DNA from: CAVSUZ01 sp963795415
Lineage (GTDB): Bacteria > Pseudomonadota > Alphaproteobacteria > Acetobacterales > Acetobacteraceae
DNA length: 64,000 nt
Reading direction: 5' to 3'
Assembly (NCBI GenBank): GCA_963795415.1
Contig: CAWCHQ010000001.1
Span: 1,922,001-1,986,000, forward strand
Shown here: positions 52,907 to 61,244 of the stretch, piece after piece
Numbering within the stretch: position 1 is the stretch's first letter
Layout of the letters: every line of letters begins with the position of its first letter
Notes under the pieces: generated by a model
The model's input: only the letters and a program-made list of their open reading frames with translations
Databases searched by the model: none
What the model was told of the DNA's origin: nothing
Made by a program: the position numbers and the translations under genes

Positions 52907-54660
52907 TCTCATCTTTGGTGCCGCTGCCGGTTGCGCTGCCGCTCGCGGTCGCCGGATTGCTCCTACTCTTCGACAAATGGCTGCCCGGACGAATCCCCGA
53001 CGTCATCGCCATATGCACGTCGGCATTCGCCGGGCTGCTCGATGTCCTGCTGCTGATCGCGGCGCGCCACGGACCGCTGACGTATTGGTTCGGCGGCTGG
53101 GTTCCACGACAGGGACAAGTGATAGGGATCGCCTTCGTTGTGGATCAGGGTGGCGCGCTTCTGGCTGCATTCGCCGCACTTCTGGTCGCCGCCGACTTCG
53201 TCTTTGCCTGGGGGTTCTTCAAAGCCACCGGCGCCCGGTTCCATTCAATGATGCTGGTGTTCCTCGCAGCAATGATCGGGTTTGTCCTCACGCACGACCT
53301 GTTCAATCTGTTTGTCTGGTTCGAGGTAATGAGTGTCGCGGCCTTCGCCTTGACCGCCTACGACCTCAATGAAGCGTCGCTTGAAGGCGCACTGACTTTC
53401 ACGGTCACCAACGGCATCGGCAGCTACATGATGCTGGGCGGCATCGGGCTGCTTTATCTGCCGGCGAGCGCACTTGATTTCGGAGCGCTGGAGAATTTCG
53501 TCCGTCAGACTCCGCATTCACCATTGGTTGCCGCGGCATTTTGCCTGATCGCGGGCGCGCTGTTGATCAAGGGCGCGATGGTGCCATTGCACTTCTGGCT
53601 CTCGGATGCCCACGCAGTCGCACCAAGTCCGCTCTCCGTGATCTTCTCGGGGATCATGGTCCCGCTCGGACTGTTTGGGGTGTTGCGACTCGTCTGGACG
53701 GTTTTTGCGCCGGATCCTCTGGTGCAGCGGGTCGTACACGGAACGCTGCTGTGGCTGGCCGTTGTGACCATGGTCTTCGGCGGGGTTGCTGCGCTGGAGC
53801 AACGGCACCTGAAACGCATGCTGGCCTTTTCCACGATAGCGCACATGGGGGTTCTGATCGCCGCCATAGCATTGGCCACTCCGGAGAGCGTGGCGGCGTT
53901 TCTGACCTATCTGCTGGGACATGGCCTGATCAAGGCGGCTTTATTCATGATTGCCGGCATCGGCCTCACCCGTCTGGGCGGCGTGGACGAGATTGCCCTG
54001 CGTGGTAAGGGAAAGGGCTACTGGGCAACCGGTCTGAGTTGCACTCTCGCCGGCCTTCTGCTGGGGGGATTGCCTGCAGGCATCATGGACGCCGGTTCGC
54101 GCTTGCTCGATGCGGCGGCCAGCGCCGCGGGTGCCGGGTGGTTGTACCTGCCGTTTATTGCAGGTACAGGCTTGACTGGAGCGGCTGTGCTGCGTGCTAC
54201 CGGTCGTATATTCGCGGGGCTCGGGCCGGTAGCCGGTCTTGAAGCCGAAGCACCTACCGTTCAAGAGCAGGAACCGGAGCAGCGGCCAATCTGGTTGATG
54301 CTGGGACCAGTGTTGCTGTTGCTAGCTGGCTCTCTCCTTTCCGGTGAGTGGGTCAACGAAGCGGCCCGGAGCATAGCGGGCGGATTTTTGTTGTCAGCGG
54401 GCTTGACTTATCCGCTCGTCCCAGAGCTGCCGGCTCCGCATTCCTTCACTCCTTGGGCATCTCTGGCTTTGGCGCTGGCCGTCGCGGCTTTCGAACTGTG
54501 GCGCCACAAGATGCCACGTCTGGTTACCACGGCCGTGGATTGGGGCAGCGCCCCGGTCGCTCTGGGAGTGGCCCGGCTGCACACCGGTTTGATCGGAGAT
54601 TACGTGACCTGGATCTTGGTGGGCTTGGCCATTTTCACGATCAGCTTCGCACTCGGTTGA
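52903..54660 (+). CDS. mrpD: proton-conducting antiporter-like subunit D (MrpD/MbhH-like)
   Basis: A 585-residue, roughly 14-helix NuoN/NuoM/MrpD-family subunit. The channel motifs are 'FNLFVWFEVMSVAAFALTAYD' (key Glu in FVWFE), 'KGAMVPLHFWLSDAHAVAPSPLSVIFSGIMVPLG' (Lys and HxWLxxAHxxAPSPxS) and 'LKRMLAFSTIAHMG' with 'LLGHGLIKAALFM'. It is the only large antiporter-like subunit in the operon; no MrpA homologue lies in the window, either at the start or the end. Last gene of the operon. Confidence 0.92.
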   Translation: MISSLVPLPVALPLAVAGLLLLFDKWLPGRIPDVIAICTSAFAGLLDVLLLIAARHGPLTYWFGGWVPRQGQVIGIAFVVDQGGALLAAFAALLVAADFVFAWGFFKATGARFHSMMLVFLAAMIGFVLTHDLFNLFVWFEVMSVAAFALTAYDLNEASLEGALTFTVTNGIGSYMMLGGIGLLYLPASALDFGALENFVRQTPHSPLVAAAFCLIAGALLIKGAMVPLHFWLSDAHAVAPSPLSVIFSGIMVPLGLFGVLRLVWTVFAPDPLVQRVVHGTLLWLAVVTMVFGGVAALEQRHLKRMLAFSTIAHMGVLIAAIALATPESVAAFLTYLLGHGLIKAALFMIAGIGLTRLGGVDEIALRGKGKGYWATGLSCTLAGLLLGGLPAGIMDAGSRLLDAAASAAGAGWLYLPFIAGTGLTGAAVLRATGRIFAGLGPVAGLEAEAPTVQEQEPEQRPIWLMLGPVLLLLAGSLLSGEWVNEAARSIAGGFLLSAGLTYPLVPELPAPHSFTPWASLALALAVAAFELWRHKMPRLVTTAVDWGSAPVALGVARLHTGLIGDYVTWILVGLAIFTISFALG

Positions 54661-54749
54661 TCATCCGATAGATGTGCGGGTGGTCCCTCCAGTCGTGGAT
54701 GCTCCGTTTTCCGATTTGCGCCCTTCGGGCGGTGGTGCAACAAGGAAAT

Positions 54750-54980
54750 ATGGGAGAAGCGCTCGTTCTGGCGGATCGCCGGTTTCTGCCGTTGCGGAAG
54801 CAACGCAGCCGGCCCAATGGACGGCGGATCGTGTTCCATGCCGTGACACCCGATTGCCGCATCGCGCTATGCGGGGACGAGCCGGGCGCAGCCTCGGGAT
54901 GGGCCGAACCGCCAGGCTCGGGGGTGAGCTGCCTCAAATGCCTCAAGCGTATCGCGCGACTCGCTCAGCCTTCGCGCTAA
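54750..54980 (+). CDS. small Cys-containing hypothetical protein
   Basis: A 76-residue protein from the ATG of 'MGEALVLADRRF' with GGAA just upstream. The end 'FHAVTPDCRIALCGDEPG' through 'SGVSCLKCLKRIARL' resembles a short family common in Acetobacteraceae (HAVDPxxRxALCGxEPG...VTCPRCLRR) with a possible zinc-binding CxxC pair. Function unknown. Confidence 0.6.
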   Translation: MGEALVLADRRFLPLRKQRSRPNGRRIVFHAVTPDCRIALCGDEPGAASGWAEPPGSGVSCLKCLKRIARLAQPSR

Positions 54981-55042
54981 CCTGACGGAACGCTGACCCG
55001 CCTGCCCGTGTTGCCGGCTCGTTCAAGGTCGAAGGGGACGAA

Positions 55043-55897
55043 ATGAGCGAGATACAGCGGAAGCCTCAGGCGCAGCAGCATCAGCCTGGCAGCGAGCAAC
55101 AGATGGAGCCTCGACCTCAGGCCGAGATGCGGAACTATCGCGGCGCGGGCAAGCTGGACGGCAAAATCGCGCTGATCTCAGGCGGGGATTCCGGGATCGG
55201 GCGAGCCGTGGCGATTGGCTTCGCAAAGGAAGGAGCTGATGTCGCGATCACCTATCTGGACGAGCATGCGGACGCACAGGAAACGGTGCAATTGATCGAG
55301 GCGGAATCCCGGACGGCGCTCGCCATTCCGGGCGACATCGGCAAGTCGGATTTCGCCCGGGAGGTAGTACGCCAGGTTGTCGCCAAGTTTGGCCGCATCG
55401 ACGTCCTGGTCAACAACGCAGCCGAGCAGCACCTTGTTGAGCGACTCGAGGAGCTTAGTGACCAGCAACTGGAGCGAACATTTCGAACTAACATTTTCGG
55501 GCAGTTCTTCCTGACAAGAGCGGCGTTGCCAGAAATGCCGGACGGCTCGGCCATCATCAACACGGCCTCCGTGACGGCGTACCAAGGAAATCCAGTTCTG
55601 CTCGACTACAGCAGCACGAAAGGTGCCATAGTTGCGTTCACCCGGGGTCTCTCCAAACAGTTGGAAAAACGAAGGATACGGGTGAATGGCGTCGCCCCTG
55701 GGCCGATCTGGACGCCTCTTATCCCGGCCAGCTATCCGCCGGAGAAGACGGCGAAGCACGGCCAGCAGACACCCATGGCGCGTGCCGGCGAGCCCGATGA
55801 GGTGGCCCCGTCCTATATATTCCTGGCCTCGCGGGATGCATCCTACTTCTCGGGACAGGTGCTGCACCCCAACGGCGGCACCATTGTGAACGGTTAG
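55043..55897 (+). CDS. short-chain dehydrogenase/reductase (YghA-like)
   Basis: A 284-residue SDR with a polar N-terminal extension of about 35 residues ('QRKPQAQQHQPGSEQQMEP') typical of YghA-type, stress-linked SDRs. The NAD(P) motif is 'LISGGDSGIGRAVAIGFA', the 'LVNNAA' strand follows, and catalytic Ser and Tyr-Lys are in 'INTASVTAYQG' and 'LLDYSSTKGAIVAF'. The C-terminal 'YFSGQVLHPNGGTIVNG' is standard. The gene ends 7 bases before the mnmE start. The substrate is unknown. Confidence 0.92.
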   Translation: MSEIQRKPQAQQHQPGSEQQMEPRPQAEMRNYRGAGKLDGKIALISGGDSGIGRAVAIGFAKEGADVAITYLDEHADAQETVQLIEAESRTALAIPGDIGKSDFAREVVRQVVAKFGRIDVLVNNAAEQHLVERLEELSDQQLERTFRTNIFGQFFLTRAALPEMPDGSAIINTASVTAYQGNPVLLDYSSTKGAIVAFTRGLSKQLEKRRIRVNGVAPGPIWTPLIPASYPPEKTAKHGQQTPMARAGEPDEVAPSYIFLASRDASYFSGQVLHPNGGTIVNG

Positions 55898-55904
55898 GAA
55901 GTCC

Positions 55905-57185
55905 TTGCGGGAGGACACAATTTTTGCCGTCGCGTCGGGGGCCGGCCGGACAGCAATAACTGTGATGCGCATCAGCGGCCCAGAGAGCCAGCGCATACTC
56001 TCAAACCTCTGCCGCCGCGTTCCAGCGCCCCGGCGCGCCTCGTTGCGCAGCTTGCGAGATACTGAAGAGGGAGTGCTGGATCGCGCGCTCGTCCTTTGGC
56101 TGCCCGGACCTGGCAGCTACACCGGCGAAGACTCCGCCGAGCTACACCTCCATGGGGGACGTGCTGTGGCCGAGGCGACGTCCGCCGCCTTGGTCCACCT
56201 TGGGGCCCGCCCAGCTGAGCCCGGCGAGTTTACGATGCGTGCGTTCCTGAATGGCCGTCTCGACCTTCTGGAGGCCGAAGCCATAGGGGATCTCGTCGAT
56301 GCGGAGACCGATGCGCAGCGAAAACAGGCTTTACGCCAACTCGGGGGCGAACTGGGAGAACTCTATCACAGGTGGGCGGACCGACTGCTGCGGCTGCTGG
56401 CTTCCCAGGAAGCCCTGATCGATTTCCCCGATCAGAATGTGCCGGAGGATCTGAACCCGATGATCCTCGATGAAATCGGGCGGCTCCGGGCGGACATGAC
56501 CGCGCATCTTTGCGACGGCAGGCGAGGCGAGCGTCTGCGGGAAGGGTTGGTGTTCGCGATCGCGGGGCCACCAAATGTCGGAAAATCCACCCTGATGAAT
56601 GCACTCGCCCGGCGCGAAGTGGCGATCGTGTCGCCCATTCCCGGTACGACGCGCGATTCGCTGGAGGCGCGGATCGTCCTGAAAGGCATCCCGGTAACCT
56701 TGGTGGATACCGCCGGGCTGCGAGAAACGGCGAACGACATCGAGGCGGAAGGCGTGCGGCGCGCCCGAGCGCGCGCTGCGGAAGCCGATCTCGTCTTAAG
56801 CGTGACCGACCCCTGGACGGGTCCTCCGTTCGCGGAGGGTCTGGTGATCGTCAACAAAATCGATCTTTCGCCGATGGTGCCGCCCAGGGCCGTTGGCGTC
56901 AGCGCCTTGACAGGCGAGGGGCTGGACGAGTTGCGGATCACTCTCGAAGAACAGGCGCAGCTTCTAACCGATTCGTCGGGCCCACCGCCCCTGACCCGCG
57001 CGCGCCATCGCGCGGCGCTTCAGGAAGCTGCGGCGGCGCTTGATGCCGCTGCTGCCGCAGAGCTGCCCGAGCTGCGGGCCGAGGATCTGCGGCTTGCGCT
57101 AGGATCCCTGGGCCGCATCACTGGGGCGGTCGAGGTTGAGGATATTCTCGGGTCAATCTTTGCTCAATTCTGCATCGGCAAGTGA
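55905..57185 (+). CDS. mnmE: tRNA modification GTPase MnmE
   Basis: A 426-residue GTPase that, with MnmG, forms the cmnm5 group on U34 of certain tRNAs. The N-terminal formyl-THF-binding domain has 'TIFAVASGAGRTAITVMRISG'; the G domain has G1 'AGPPNVGKSTLMNAL', G2 'PGTTRD', G3 'DTAGLRE' and G4 'VNKIDL'. The C-terminal 'FCIGK' carries the catalytic Cys. The start is the TTG at 55905. It overlaps the convergent cdh gene by 22 bases. Confidence 0.96.
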   Translation: MREDTIFAVASGAGRTAITVMRISGPESQRILSNLCRRVPAPRRASLRSLRDTEEGVLDRALVLWLPGPGSYTGEDSAELHLHGGRAVAEATSAALVHLGARPAEPGEFTMRAFLNGRLDLLEAEAIGDLVDAETDAQRKQALRQLGGELGELYHRWADRLLRLLASQEALIDFPDQNVPEDLNPMILDEIGRLRADMTAHLCDGRRGERLREGLVFAIAGPPNVGKSTLMNALARREVAIVSPIPGTTRDSLEARIVLKGIPVTLVDTAGLRETANDIEAEGVRRARARAAEADLVLSVTDPWTGPPFAEGLVIVNKIDLSPMVPPRAVGVSALTGEGLDELRITLEEQAQLLTDSSGPPPLTRARHRAALQEAAAALDAAAAAELPELRAEDLRLALGSLGRITGAVEVEDILGSIFAQFCIGK

Positions 57186-57913
57186 GCGATGGCACAGTCA
57201 TGGTCCTGTAGCTCATCGGCGGCACCGGAATACGGGATAGTCGGATCGGCCCGGCTCTCAAGCAGATAGAAGCCGGGATCGCCATTTGCGAAGGTGGCGC
57301 CCACGACGGCCAGCGTTTCGCGGCTCATGTCTGGCTCGGCGCGTGCAAGCAACTGGAACGGATTGGCGCCATGCTGCTGGAGCGTGTCCACACGCATGGC
57401 CCGATACGGCGTCCGCCCTATGTGGGCAGGAAACGGAGCCCAACTGTCGCCGATCTGAGATCCGTATGTGTGAAGGGCCTTGGCGACCTCGGGCCTGATG
57501 CAATCGATGTGGATATGGAGTTGGTTCTGAGTGCGCGCGTAGAGCGAGTTGATCGCAAGGGACAGGTCTTCCCTAGGAAGCTGCTTATCCCCCAACGCCT
57601 CGACGATCTGCGTTGCGCGCCAGGCGGGCTCCCAGTAATTCGGAGCACTTGGTGCGAGGATGGCGGGATCCTCGATGCCGCTGAGGCGCGCGGTGGGAAT
57701 GAGCAGAAGTTGCGTTTTGCCCGCCCGGTCTTTCAGGATCGCATAGCCAGCCTGCTCATCGACGGAAATGCATGGAACGGGGGAGGCGAATTCTTGCTGA
57801 TGGGGCACGCATCTTGTGTGCACGATTTGCCAGAGTGCGTTGGGGTCGTCCGCCCAGGCATGACCGGCGTATAAGGCTAACAGCGCCACGATGGCGCAGA
57901 TTCGGCTGAACAT
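57164..57913 (-). CDS. cdh: CDP-diacylglycerol diphosphatase
   Basis: A 249-residue protein with an N-terminal signal segment ('ICAIVALLALYAGHAWA'). The HIT-like motif 'NQLHIHIDCIRPEVAKAL' (HxHxxC-type) and 'DSWAPFPAHIGRTPYRAMRV' are typical of CDP-diacylglycerol pyrophosphatase, which releases CMP and phosphatidate. It sits inverted between mnmE and mnmG, interrupting the usual order. The ATG at 57913 was chosen; the 418-residue frame further upstream is a shadow of mnmG. Confidence 0.88.
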   Translation of the reverse strand: MFSRICAIVALLALYAGHAWADDPNALWQIVHTRCVPHQQEFASPVPCISVDEQAGYAILKDRAGKTQLLLIPTARLSGIEDPAILAPSAPNYWEPAWRATQIVEALGDKQLPREDLSLAINSLYARTQNQLHIHIDCIRPEVAKALHTYGSQIGDSWAPFPAHIGRTPYRAMRVDTLQQHGANPFQLLARAEPDMSRETLAVVGATFANGDPGFYLLESRADPTIPYSGAADELQDHDCAIAHLPMQN

Positions 57914-57959
57914 ACAGGGCTGGTGACGCGACGTGCCGCCAGCGTCAAGCGGAGAAGCG

Positions 57960-59834
57960 ATGACGGAGCGATTTGATGTTGTCGTGGTGGGCGGTGGCCA
58001 TGCTGGCTGTGAAGCGGCAGCTGCCGCCGCGCGGGTCGGTGCGCGGACACTGCTCCTGACGCACCGGCTAGAGACCATTGGAGAGATGTCGTGCAATCCG
58101 GCCATAGGGGGGATCGGCAAAGGGCATCTCGTGCGTGAGATCGACGCACTGGACGGAGTTATGGGTCTGGCCGCCGATGAAGCTGGGATCCACTTCAAGC
58201 TGCTGAACCGCAGCAAGGGACCGGCTGTCCGGGGCCCGAGAGCCCAGGCGGACCGAGTCCTGTATCGGCGGGCAGTTCGATCGCTCCTGGATGAGTTTCC
58301 TGGATTGGAGCTGCGCGCCAGCTCGGTGGAGGATCTCGAAGTGGCGGCCGACGGCCGGCTGTCTGCGGTCGTTTGTGCCGGTGGCTCGCGGATTAGCTGC
58401 GCCGCCGCAGTCCTCACCACGGGGACCTTCCTTCGTGGTGTCGTTCACGTGGGTGACTCCCAAACGCCCGCGGGGCGGGTCGGTGAGAAGCCGTCGGTCG
58501 GCCTCGCTCGGACATTGGGACGGCTTGGACTCCCACTCGGACGTTTGAAGACCGGCACCCCTCCGCGCCTTGACGGGAGAACAATTGATTGGGCAGGTCT
58601 CCAGGAAGACAAGAGCGACCCCGAGCCGGAGCCATTCAGCTCACTTACAGCACGGATCTCCAACCCGCTGATCGCGTGCAAGGTGACGGCAACCACACCT
58701 GCTACACATGCTCTGGTCCGCGCGAACCTGTATCGGTCGGCTGTGTATTCCGGAAAAATCGAGGGACCGGGACCGCGTTATTGCCCGTCGATTGAAGATA
58801 AGGTGGTCCGTTTCGCCGAGCGGGATCATCACACGATCTTTCTTGAGCCTGAGGGGCTCGAAGATCATACGATTTATCCGAACGGAATCTCGACAAGCTT
58901 GCCCGCGGAAGTGCAGTGCCAGCTGGTTGCGACCATCCCAGGCCTGGAACGGGCTCGTATCATCAGGCCTGGTTACGCCGTCGAATACGATTATGTGGAT
59001 CCGAGATCCCTTTCGGCCTCGTTGGAGCTGAAGTCATTGCCCGGCCTGTTCTTAGCGGGGCAGATCAATGGCACAACGGGCTACGAGGAAGCTGCGGCTC
59101 AAGGGTTGATAGCCGGGCTGAACGCTGGACGGAAAGCGGGCGGGCTTGCGCCAGTCACCCTGGACCGCGCAGAAGGCTACATCGGCGTGTTGATTGATGA
59201 CCTGATCACGCAGGGCGTCACCGAACCATATCGGATGTTCACAGCTCGCGCCGAGTTCCGCCTGCAGCTTCGCGTCGACAATGCCGATTTGAGGTTGACC
59301 GAGAAGGGTCTCGGATGGGGCTGCATCCGCGCGCGAAGGGAGGCGGCCTTCAGCGCATACAAGTCTGAGGTTCAACAAACACTCGCACGCGCTCGCGCTG
59401 AAGAGGCACCTTCCCGAGTGCTCGGCCGGTCCGGTATGGCGATCCGGCCCGACGGACGGCCGCGCTCCGCTTTCGAGTTGCTAGGGCGTGAAGCAATCGG
59501 AACTGATGATCTTTGCCGGTTGTTCCCCTGGCTGAGTAACGTGCCCTCGCGGATCCTGGCGCAGCTCCAAGCGGACGCTCTTTATGCGGGATACTTGCAC
59601 CGGCAGGACGCGGACATCCGAAGTTTCCGGCGTGCGGAAAACGCCTCGCTTGCCAACGTTGCCTTCGAGGAGATTGATGGTCTTTCCGCTGAGCTTCGGG
59701 AGAAGCTGAACCGTCATCGCCCAGCCTCTGTCGGGGCGGCCAGCCGGCTACAGGGGATGACACCCGCGGGCCTTGCAGTTCTGATTGCTCACGTGCGCCG
59801 GCGGGAGGCGGCCCGCGTTCCACGTGGAACATAG
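57960..59834 (+). CDS. mnmG: tRNA uridine 5-carboxymethylaminomethyl modification enzyme MnmG (GidA)
   Basis: A 624-residue FAD enzyme partnering MnmE. The FAD dinucleotide fold is 'DVVVVGGGHAGCEAAAAAARVG', followed by 'MSCNPAIGGIGKGHLVREIDALDG', 'LKTGTPPRLDGRTIDW', 'YCPSIEDKVVRFA' and 'LFLAGQINGTTGYEEAAAQGLIAG', all GidA signatures. The C-terminal tRNA-binding helices are present. The start is the ATG of 'MTERFDVVVV'. The last codons contain a parS-like palindrome. Confidence 0.97.
   Translation: MTERFDVVVVGGGHAGCEAAAAAARVGARTLLLTHRLETIGEMSCNPAIGGIGKGHLVREIDALDGVMGLAADEAGIHFKLLNRSKGPAVRGPRAQADRVLYRRAVRSLLDEFPGLELRASSVEDLEVAADGRLSAVVCAGGSRISCAAAVLTTGTFLRGVVHVGDSQTPAGRVGEKPSVGLARTLGRLGLPLGRLKTGTPPRLDGRTIDWAGLQEDKSDPEPEPFSSLTARISNPLIACKVTATTPATHALVRANLYRSAVYSGKIEGPGPRYCPSIEDKVVRFAERDHHTIFLEPEGLEDHTIYPNGISTSLPAEVQCQLVATIPGLERARIIRPGYAVEYDYVDPRSLSASLELKSLPGLFLAGQINGTTGYEEAAAQGLIAGLNAGRKAGGLAPVTLDRAEGYIGVLIDDLITQGVTEPYRMFTARAEFRLQLRVDNADLRLTEKGLGWGCIRARREAAFSAYKSEVQQTLARARAEEAPSRVLGRSGMAIRPDGRPRSAFELLGREAIGTDDLCRLFPWLSNVPSRILAQLQADALYAGYLHRQDADIRSFRRAENASLANVAFEEIDGLSAELREKLNRHRPASVGAASRLQGMTPAGLAVLIAHVRRREAARVPRGT
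59816..59831. promoter_or_regulatory. parS-like centromere site
   Basis: The perfect 14-base palindrome GTTCCACGTGGAAC (59817-59830) matches the ParB-binding consensus tGTTNCACGTGNAACa; only the first flanking base differs (C for T). It spans the end of mnmG, just upstream of rsmG-parA-parB, the usual neighbourhood of alphaproteobacterial parS sites. Confidence 0.8.
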
Positions 59835-59835
59835 T

Positions 59836-60421
59836 TTGAGCTCGAACGACCCGAGCTGGCGCGGGGTCTTTGTTGATCTGCTTCTTCGCTGGAATCGCCG
59901 CATCAATCTCGTTTCCTCTTCCGACGCATTTCGGATCACAAACAGGCATATTGAAGAGAGTTCTTCAGCTCGGTCTCCTCATCCCCCCCGGGGTCGGTAG
60001 AGGGATCGATCTCGGATCCGGAGCCGGGTTCCCGGGACTTATTTTGGCGAAGGCGCTCGGGCTGCATTTCGACCTTATCGAGGCGGACAAGAGGAAGGCT
60101 GCGTTCTTGCGAGAGGCGGCGCGTGCCCTATCGGCGCCTGTGACTGTGCACCCAATACGTATCGAAACGGCGCGGATCGAGCCGGCCCGACTTGTTACCG
60201 CCCGTGCGCTTGCCCCCCTTCCCCACCTGCTTGCGCTTGCTGCACCGTTACTATATCGGAACGGCATCTGCCTGTTTCCGAAGGGTACAGGCTACGAGGC
60301 TGAATTGACGGACTCGTCGACAGAATGGCACATGCGCGTCGAACGGTTCCGCAGCCGAACGGCGCCCGGCACCGCCATTCTTCGGATTACAGAGTTGCAA
60401 CGTGCTGATCTCATCGCCTGA
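59836..60421 (+). CDS. rsmG: 16S rRNA m7G527 methyltransferase RsmG (GidB), frameshifted as sequenced
   Basis: RsmG methylates 16S rRNA at G527. The N-terminus 'NDPSWRGVFVDLLLRWNRRINLVSSSDAFRITNRHIEES' is in one frame; after removal of one T near 59962 it continues as 'LQLGLLIPPGVGRGIDLGSGAGFPGLILAKALGL' with the SAM motif GSGAGFPG. About 194 residues result, normal for the family. The start is TTG at 59836 (an in-frame GTG at 59824 lies inside the parS site). It overlaps the parA start. Confidence 0.92.
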
Positions 60422-61244
60422 CGAGGCTGAACCTGCGCTCAGGCCCACCCGAATACTTGCTGTCGCCAACCAGAAAGGGGGGGTTGGAAAGACAACGACT
60501 GCGGTGAATTTGGCTACGGCCCTGGCCGCCGCCGGCGAATCGGTCCTCCTGATTGATCTTGATCCGCAGGGGAATGCCTCTACCGGTCTGGGGATCACCC
60601 GCGAGAGTCGCACTCTCGGTGCTTATTGCGTGCTCATCCTACACACGCCCCCTGGCGATGCTGCCCGGCCGACAGGCATCCCCAACCTTGACGTGGTCCC
60701 CGCAGAGCCCGACCTCGCCGGCGCAGAAATCGAGCTTGTTGGGATGGATCGCCGCGAATACAGGCTCAGGGACGCCCTGGCGCCTCTTCGTTCCGGTCCT
60801 CCCAGCTACGGCTTCATTTTACTCGATTGTCCGCCGAGCCTCGGTCTGCTCACCATAAACGCTTTGGTAGCCGCTGACGCGACACTCGTTCCGTTACAGT
60901 GCGAATTTTACGCTCTGGAGGGAATCAGCGGCCTCGTGCGCACGATCGATGCTGTCCGCCGCGGGTTCAATCCTGGCTTGCGACTGCAGGGGATCGTTCT
61001 TACGATGTTTGACAAGCGGAACAATCTTTCGGATCTTATCGCCGCGGACGCGCGAAGTTTCTTTGGTCAGGCGGTTTACGAAACCGTAATTCCGCGAAAT
61101 ATTCGCGTCACGGAAGCGCCGAGTCACGGGAAACCCGTGTTGCTGTATGATTTCCGCTCACCGGGCGCACAAGCCTACATCCGTCTCGCAGGAGAACTCT
61201 TGAAGCGTGAGCGGCCGGGCAGCCTTTCAGGAGCAAGCGCATGA
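60402..61244 (+). CDS. parA: chromosome-partitioning ATPase ParA
   Basis: A 280-residue deviant Walker ATPase. 'ILAVANQKGGVGKTTTAVNLATALA' has the KGGxGK(T/S) signature lysine; 'LLIDLDPQGNASTGLGI', 'FILLDCPPSLGLLTINALVAAD' and 'LTMFDKRNNLS' follow. It drives segregation of ParB-bound origins. The start GTG overlaps the end of rsmG; its stop overlaps parB (ATGA). Confidence 0.96.
   Translation: MLISSPDEAEPALRPTRILAVANQKGGVGKTTTAVNLATALAAAGESVLLIDLDPQGNASTGLGITRESRTLGAYCVLILHTPPGDAARPTGIPNLDVVPAEPDLAGAEIELVGMDRREYRLRDALAPLRSGPPSYGFILLDCPPSLGLLTINALVAADATLVPLQCEFYALEGISGLVRTIDAVRRGFNPGLRLQGIVLTMFDKRNNLSDLIAADARSFFGQAVYETVIPRNIRVTEAPSHGKPVLLYDFRSPGAQAYIRLAGELLKRERPGSLSGASA

Noticed and set aside
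57914..58420. N-terminal extension of the cdh frame to 418 residues
   Set aside because: This part is antisense to mnmG and low complexity; the signal peptide begins at the ATG at 57913.
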